The position numbers and the translations under genes were made by a program. From Sphingomonas sp. (GTDB lineage: Bacteria > Pseudomonadota > Alphaproteobacteria > Sphingomonadales > Sphingomonadaceae), in contig NZ_JAGIAM010000001.1 in assembly GCF_017744835.1 (NCBI RefSeq), forward strand, positions 1,212,243 to 1,276,242: a stretch of DNA of 64,000 bases, written 5' to 3'. Under the pieces are notes generated by a model. That model did not search any database. It was not told the origin of the DNA and was given only the letters and a program-made list of their open reading frames with translations. Shown here piece by piece: positions 60,217 to 64,000 of the stretch (positions within the stretch are counted from its first letter, which is position 1; every line of letters starts with the position of its first letter).

Positions 60217-61932
60217 TCAGGGCACGGTCACGCCCGCGAAATTGACCAGATCGGCGACGGTGAAGTCGCCGGGGGTTGCCGAGGGCAGCCCGGGCGTGAA
60301 GCCCCCGCTCACGTTGAGATAGGAATCGGGGTTGCGCTTGAGCATCCGCACGAAGGTCTCTGCGACGATCCGCCCGCCGACCGGCCCGAGCTGGTTGCCG
60401 CTGTTCAGCACCGCGGCCTCGCGCAGGCAATAATACCAGAGCGGGGTCTTGCTGAGCAGGATGCCGCCGTTGCTGTCGAGCAGCGCGGCCTCGCCGGGGG
60501 GGAGTCCCTGCTTGAGCTGCGCGGCGGTCATCGGCGCGATGCCGTAATGCTGCGCCACGCCCTGGCCGCTGGGCAGCCCGAGCGCGAGCCCGCGGCGCAG
60601 GTTGCGCGTCGCCAGCATCGCCATCATGCCCGAGAAGCCCGGGAGCGTGTCGAGCCCGGGCGCGAGCACGCTGTCGATCTTCTTGGCCTTGTTGTTCACC
60701 GGCACGGTGAAGCCGGTCGAGAAGAAGGCGTTGAAGTCGACCACCCAGTTCGACAGCACCGGCAGGTTGGGCTTGCGCGCGAAGGCGAAGACCTGGTCGA
60801 GCGTGGCGCCGATCTGGATGAAGTTCACCCAATAGCTGTCGCGGATCATCGAATGGCCGAAGCGATAGGCCGCCACGGCGAACTCGACCGGCATCGAGAA
60901 GGCGCTGTTCGGCGCCGCAGTCACCGACGAGAGCGCCGCCGACACCGCCGCATTGCCGCACACCCGGCCCAGGAAGTCGTGGACCACGGCCCATTGATAA
61001 TGGTGCGTGACGATCTTCTTGGCCTCGACGAAGATGTCGCCCGAGAAACCCGTGGCCACCAGCCCCTCGACCACCTGGTTGTGGAACTTGAGCATCGCGT
61101 GGTGGAATTGCGAGACGATCAGATTTTCGTCGTTGCGCGGGTCGCCGATGATCGCGGTCTGGGTCGACAGCGCCGGATTGATCGGATTGACCACGCGCGG
61201 AACGTCGAAGTCGGTCTGGACCTGCATTCCGCCGAAGCCGCCCGCACCGCCCGGGCCGCCCGCGCCGCTAGGCGTGTTCGTGCCCAGGTGCAGCTTGACT
61301 GCGCTCGGCGGGCCCGAGGTCGGGAAGTCGTAAAGAAAGGCGTCGAGCGCCGGGCCGCGCCCATAGACCGAATCGAGGTCGAGCGACGGCGTCCGCATGT
61401 TGTTGATCGTCGTCGCATCGACCGGCGCATCGAGCGTCGAGGAGATGTCGAGCGTGATGTCGTGGTCCACGAACTGGCCGAAATAGGTGTAGCCCGCGGG
61501 GATCGTCGATTCGGCGCCGGCGCCGCGCGAGGGATCGGCCATGAAGTCGCCGAGCTTGCCGAGCAGCGTCTGCGTGGCGAAGTCGAAGGGCAGCTTGGTC
61601 GCGGTGCGGATGCTCGCCGGCGTCAGATAGCCGAACTTGTCGCTGCACGGGGTGCGCCACAGCCACCAGGGAAACCAGGTGAGCGCGATCTTGGCGCCGT
61701 GGAAGCGCTTGAGATCGGGGCGCAGCGCATTGATCGAGAGCTTGCGCTCGGGGATCAGAGTCTTCTCGGCGTCGGGGTCCGGGTGTCGCACGATGACGCG
61801 CAGCGCCTTGTCGCGCGCTTCGGCAGAGAAGAGCCGGGCATGGGCGAGCTGGCGGGGATCGAGCGCGATCGGCCCGTCGGCGACGGGAGTCGGCCGCTTG
61901 GGCGGCTTCGGAGGTGTGAGAACGTCAGGCAT
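60217..61932 (-). CDS. Animal-type haem peroxidase family protein
   Basis: 571 residues with AAAGGAGACGCTT before the ATG at 61932. The peroxidase-cyclooxygenase fold motifs are clear: distal His in YFGQFVDHDITLD (about 150-162; the Asp-His-Asp also gives a Ca2+ and haem-ester residue), the conserved Arg in GDPRNDEN (about 263-270) and the proximal His in AYRFGHSMIRD (about 353-363). Bacterial members may brominate, iodinate or oxidise aromatic substrates or fatty acids with H2O2. There is no signal peptide, so cytosolic or leaderless. A Gly-rich insertion (SGAGGPGGAGGFGG, about 223-236) may be a flexible loop. A 20-bp palindrome lies directly upstream. Confidence 0.85.
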   Translation of the reverse strand: MPDVLTPPKPPKRPTPVADGPIALDPRQLAHARLFSAEARDKALRVIVRHPDPDAEKTLIPERKLSINALRPDLKRFHGAKIALTWFPWWLWRTPCSDKFGYLTPASIRTATKLPFDFATQTLLGKLGDFMADPSRGAGAESTIPAGYTYFGQFVDHDITLDISSTLDAPVDATTINNMRTPSLDLDSVYGRGPALDAFLYDFPTSGPPSAVKLHLGTNTPSGAGGPGGAGGFGGMQVQTDFDVPRVVNPINPALSTQTAIIGDPRNDENLIVSQFHHAMLKFHNQVVEGLVATGFSGDIFVEAKKIVTHHYQWAVVHDFLGRVCGNAAVSAALSSVTAAPNSAFSMPVEFAVAAYRFGHSMIRDSYWVNFIQIGATLDQVFAFARKPNLPVLSNWVVDFNAFFSTGFTVPVNNKAKKIDSVLAPGLDTLPGFSGMMAMLATRNLRRGLALGLPSGQGVAQHYGIAPMTAAQLKQGLPPGEAALLDSNGGILLSKTPLWYYCLREAAVLNSGNQLGPVGGRIVAETFVRMLKRNPDSYLNVSGGFTPGLPSATPGDFTVADLVNFAGVTVP

Positions 61933-61945
61933 AAGCGTCTCCTTT

Positions 61946-61965
61946 CGCCATTCGCGCGAATGGCG
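61946..61965. promoter_or_regulatory. 20-bp perfect palindrome upstream of the peroxidase gene
   Basis: CGCCATTCGCGCGAATGGCG is a perfect 20-bp palindrome, ending a few bases before the Shine-Dalgarno of the peroxidase gene. It could be an operator or a 5'-UTR hairpin. A further inverted pair GTTCGA/TCGAAC is at 62014-62029. Confidence 0.45.
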
Positions 61966-62013
61966 TTGCTGAAATGGAAAAGCATTATGCGGCCCTGGAA
62001 CGGGGTGTCTTAG

Positions 62014-62029
62014 GTTCGAAGACTCGAAC
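62014..62029. promoter_or_regulatory. Second inverted repeat upstream of the peroxidase gene
   Basis: GTTCGA and TCGAAC, 6-bp arms around AGAC. It lies about 80 bases upstream of the peroxidase start in the 222-base gap and is a candidate operator or promoter-proximal site. Short, so possibly coincidental. Confidence 0.3.
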
Positions 62030-62154
62030 GGATCTTCCCCCGCTGAGGCAATTAGCGCCCCGATTTAGGCGCGAGTCAAACGCTCAATATTTGCATATAC
62101 TGGGCAGCATCTTGGAGGCTGACGTTAAGGCGGGGACCTTCGGCCGATCTTGAT

Positions 62155-63636
62155 TTACCGTGCGGGCCGATCACGAATCAGCGCGACGACTTCGCGCAGC
62201 ATCGGCCGCGCGAAAGCAGAGAGCAGCCCGACATAGAGCGCGGCGCCCGTGCTCGCGAGCAGCGCCAGCCGTGCCGCCGAGGGAAGCGCCGGCAGCAGCC
62301 GGTCGAGCAGCGCCACCCCCAGCGCCATCGCCGCGGAGGCGAGCAGTGCCGGCGCGATCGCCGCTGCCAGGTCGCGCAGCCGTACGCCGATCACCGGCAG
62401 CGTCCGCCAGGTCGAGATGCCAAGGTAGAGCGGATAGGCGGCGAACCATGCCGCGACGAGCCCCATCACGCCCCAGCGCACGCCGATCAGGAACGCGATC
62501 GGCAGCAGGAGCGCACCGGCCGCGCCGTTCTGGGCGCTGATGCCGGGTCGGCCACAGGCGTCGCTCGCAGGCGAATAGAGCGTCTGCAGCGTCATCATCG
62601 GCATCGCCAGCGCCAGCCATTGCACCACGGGGGCGGCCTCCGCCCATTTGGGCCCGAGCACCACCGCGACGAGCGGCTCGGCGGTTACCGCGAGCCCCAG
62701 ATAGAAGGGCATCGCCGCGGTCATGATCAGCCGGGCCGATTTGACGAAGGCAGTGCCGACCGCCGCGCGATCGTCCTTCAGCCGCGCATAGGCCGAGAAG
62801 GCGACTTCGTTGAGCGGCGGCACGAACTTGGAGACGAAGATCTGCGTCAGGAACAGGCTGGTCGTATAGATGCCGAGAAGGTGCGGCTCGAACTGCCGGC
62901 CGGCGATGAACACATCGGCCTGGCTCTGCAGGAACCAGAAGAGCTGGCCGGTCGCCATCACTACGCCGTAGCGCGCCATGTCGCCGGCGCCGCGGAAGTC
63001 GAAGCTCGGGCGCACCAGCGCCCGCGCCGCCCAGGTGAGGGCGATCGCGCGGACGCCGAACAGCGCGATCGGCGCGAGCACCAGCGTCCACACGCCGAGT
63101 CCCGCGAGCGCGCCCGCCAGCGCCGCCACTGCTCCGGCGGCTCCCGAGGCTAGATTGGCCTTGGCCTGGAGCTTGAAGTCCATCGCGCGCGAGAGCAGCG
63201 CCTGGGGGAGGGCGATGAAGGGCGTCGCCAGATAGAGCAGGGCCTGCACGCGCAGCAGGTCGGCGACCAAAGGCTGGCGGTAATAGGCAGCGGCGAGGGG
63301 CGCGAGCGCGACCTGCGCCGCGGCAAGCGCGAGGTTGAGCAGCAGCAACATGCCGAAGAGTTGGCGCTGCGCCTGCACGCCGGCCTCGCCGCGCTGGATC
63401 AGTGCGCTCGCCAGGCCATAGCCGTTCAGCATGTTGAGCAGCACCAGCACGACCTGAGTCATGGCGAACAGGCCATAGTCGGACGGGCTCAACAGCCGGA
63501 GCACCACGAACGTGGAACCCCAGGCGAGGATTTGCCCGGCGATCTGGGTGCCCGAACGCCACAATACTGCGCTGCGCACCTGGTGCTTCAGCGATTCGAT
63601 CGCCTGATTCGGCGCGGGCGCGGTTGATTCGGTCAT
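62155..63636 (-). CDS. Polysaccharide/oligosaccharide flippase (MOP superfamily, Wzx-like)
   Basis: 493 residues with 12-14 hydrophobic helices. The opening IAGQILAWGSTFVVLRLLSPSDYGLFAM (about 32-59) is the usual first helix pair of the polysaccharide-synthesis/export flippases, with LSPSDYGLFAM-type loop typical of Wzx and MOP-family proteins (RLL-x-P-x-DYG). It would flip lipid-linked glycan units across the inner membrane. No glycosyltransferase is adjacent in the window, so its glycan is unknown; pgmG elsewhere makes precursors for such polymers. Confidence 0.85.
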   Translation of the reverse strand: MTESTAPAPNQAIESLKHQVRSAVLWRSGTQIAGQILAWGSTFVVLRLLSPSDYGLFAMTQVVLVLLNMLNGYGLASALIQRGEAGVQAQRQLFGMLLLLNLALAAAQVALAPLAAAYYRQPLVADLLRVQALLYLATPFIALPQALLSRAMDFKLQAKANLASGAAGAVAALAGALAGLGVWTLVLAPIALFGVRAIALTWAARALVRPSFDFRGAGDMARYGVVMATGQLFWFLQSQADVFIAGRQFEPHLLGIYTTSLFLTQIFVSKFVPPLNEVAFSAYARLKDDRAAVGTAFVKSARLIMTAAMPFYLGLAVTAEPLVAVVLGPKWAEAAPVVQWLALAMPMMTLQTLYSPASDACGRPGISAQNGAAGALLLPIAFLIGVRWGVMGLVAAWFAAYPLYLGISTWRTLPVIGVRLRDLAAAIAPALLASAAMALGVALLDRLLPALPSAARLALLASTGAALYVGLLSAFARPMLREVVALIRDRPAR

Positions 63637-63738
63637 GGGAGCGTCATGCGCTTCAGGGGTTTATATGCAGTGAAAGCACGGATTTCCGCGGGTTTCCGGC
63701 TGTGTTTCGGAAAAAAGACAGAAAATTCCAAAAGCCTG

Positions 63739-63767
63739 TTGACGCATCGGAGACCCCCACATATATG
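63739..63767 (+). promoter_or_regulatory. Probable rrn P1 promoter
   Basis: TTGACG (63739-63744), a 17-base spacer and TATATG (63762-63767), preceded by an A-rich, UP-element-like stretch (GGAAAAAAGACAGAAAATTC). A GC-rich discriminator follows, typical of stringently controlled rRNA promoters. Confidence 0.6.
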
Positions 63768-63884
63768 CCCTCTCACCGCGGCGCTGCGGGCCACTGAAAC
63801 GGCCCAACGGCGACACGGTCACCAAAAACCAGGCGCACAGGTCGCCCCGAGAAAAAGGGGTAGGCAGGGGCGTCGGTCTTTTGC

Positions 63885-63895
63885 GCTCTTTGACA
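63885..63895 (+). promoter_or_regulatory. boxA-like antitermination site in the rRNA leader
   Basis: GCTCTTTGACA matches the boxA consensus (TGCTCTTTA-type) used for Nus-dependent antitermination. It lies about 120 bases after the predicted start, as in other rrn leaders. Confidence 0.55.
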
Positions 63896-64000
63896 TAGTG
63901 ATTTAGATGAAGGGACATGTGGGCGGCGGCTCGGTGTCTGGGCGGCTTCTGGGCGCCTGGTACATCGTTAAAGCTTAAGCCGACTACTTGTCCTTTACAC

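Larger units (their letters stand above)
63637..64000 (+). other. Upstream region, promoter and leader of a probable rRNA operon
   Basis: 364 bases without a protein gene after the flippase start. It holds an A/T-rich tract, a promoter, and a leader ending in a boxA-like site and further leader sequence typical of sphingomonad rrn operons. The 16S gene itself should begin just beyond the window; none of its sequence is visible. Confidence 0.65.

Overview
The window looks like chromosomal DNA from a sphingomonad-type alphaproteobacterium (Sphingomonas or a close relative). It is very GC-rich with strong G/C third-position bias. It carries alphaproteobacterial markers (a MipZ-type division-plane ATPase, a DUF4167 protein, hom-glpX, a PhaB ending in the usual QHMY, a PgmG-type phosphomanno/phosphoglucomutase), and its last 230 bases look like an rRNA operon promoter and leader. 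I see no insertion sequence, prophage, integrase-att module or CRISPR array. This is mainly core genome with a few accessory loci.

Layout. 1-3.3 kb: the 5' end of a probable GH9 glycoside hydrolase, divergent from a sugar-type MFS transporter with a LacI-family operator between them, then a haem-oxygenase-fold diiron protein. 3.3-7.7 kb: lipoprotein 5'-nucleotidase, cystathionine gamma-synthase family enzyme, and a two-domain peptidoglycan hydrolase. 7.7-11.1 kb (minus): lgt, a MidA-type methyltransferase, a GNAT enzyme and pgeF, the last three joined by ATGA overlaps. 11.2-15.2 kb: an orphan molybdopterin hydroxylase large subunit coupled to hemH, then phaB. 15.4-19.6 kb: phytase-like secreted protein, rpmB, two small membrane proteins, tadA, a CNNM/CBS protein and a Sel1-like protein. 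19.7-25.3 kb: panC, mipZ, a membrane J-domain protein, pgmG, a small secreted protein, transaldolase, xerC. 25.3-29.3 kb: DedA, gshB, yraN and rsmI facing an LpoA-like lipoprotein gene. 29.4-33.6 kb: zinc alcohol dehydrogenase, hemW, tRNA-Gly, orphan exbD, a MliC-type lipoprotein, a thioesterase. 33.7-40.5 kb: CocE-type hydrolase, glpX, hom, a 2-oxoglutarate dioxygenase, a Bcr/CflA drug exporter. 40.6-41 kb: an extremely acidic 116-residue protein.

41.2-48.5 kb is a sugar-acid catabolic locus: a TonB-dependent receptor and a FadR-type GntR regulator on the minus strand, and a Na+/solute symporter, dgoK and dgoA on the plus strand. The receptor has a consensus -35 promoter bracketed by two operator-like palindromes. 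The pathway shown is outer-membrane uptake, inner-membrane symport, then phosphorylation and aldol cleavage of 2-keto-3-deoxygalactonate. The dehydrogenase and dehydratase steps are absent.

48.6-54.5 kb is a complete RND tripartite efflux operon (adaptor, pump, outer-membrane factor). Upstream lies a non-coding region of about 530 bases with large hairpins and a 23-codon ORF that has a perfect Shine-Dalgarno sequence and a following terminator-like hairpin. This is the least explained part of the window. 55-60.2 kb is a translation cluster (hisS, prfA, prmC, DUF4167) followed by a CBS-domain protein. 60.2-63.6 kb holds an animal-type haem peroxidase and a polysaccharide flippase.

Palindromic REP-like elements, several arranged as inverted doublets, occupy many intergenic gaps. 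In two places a repeat arm appears to supply the ribosome-binding site of the next gene. Start sites and functions come from reading the sequence only; no database search was run.
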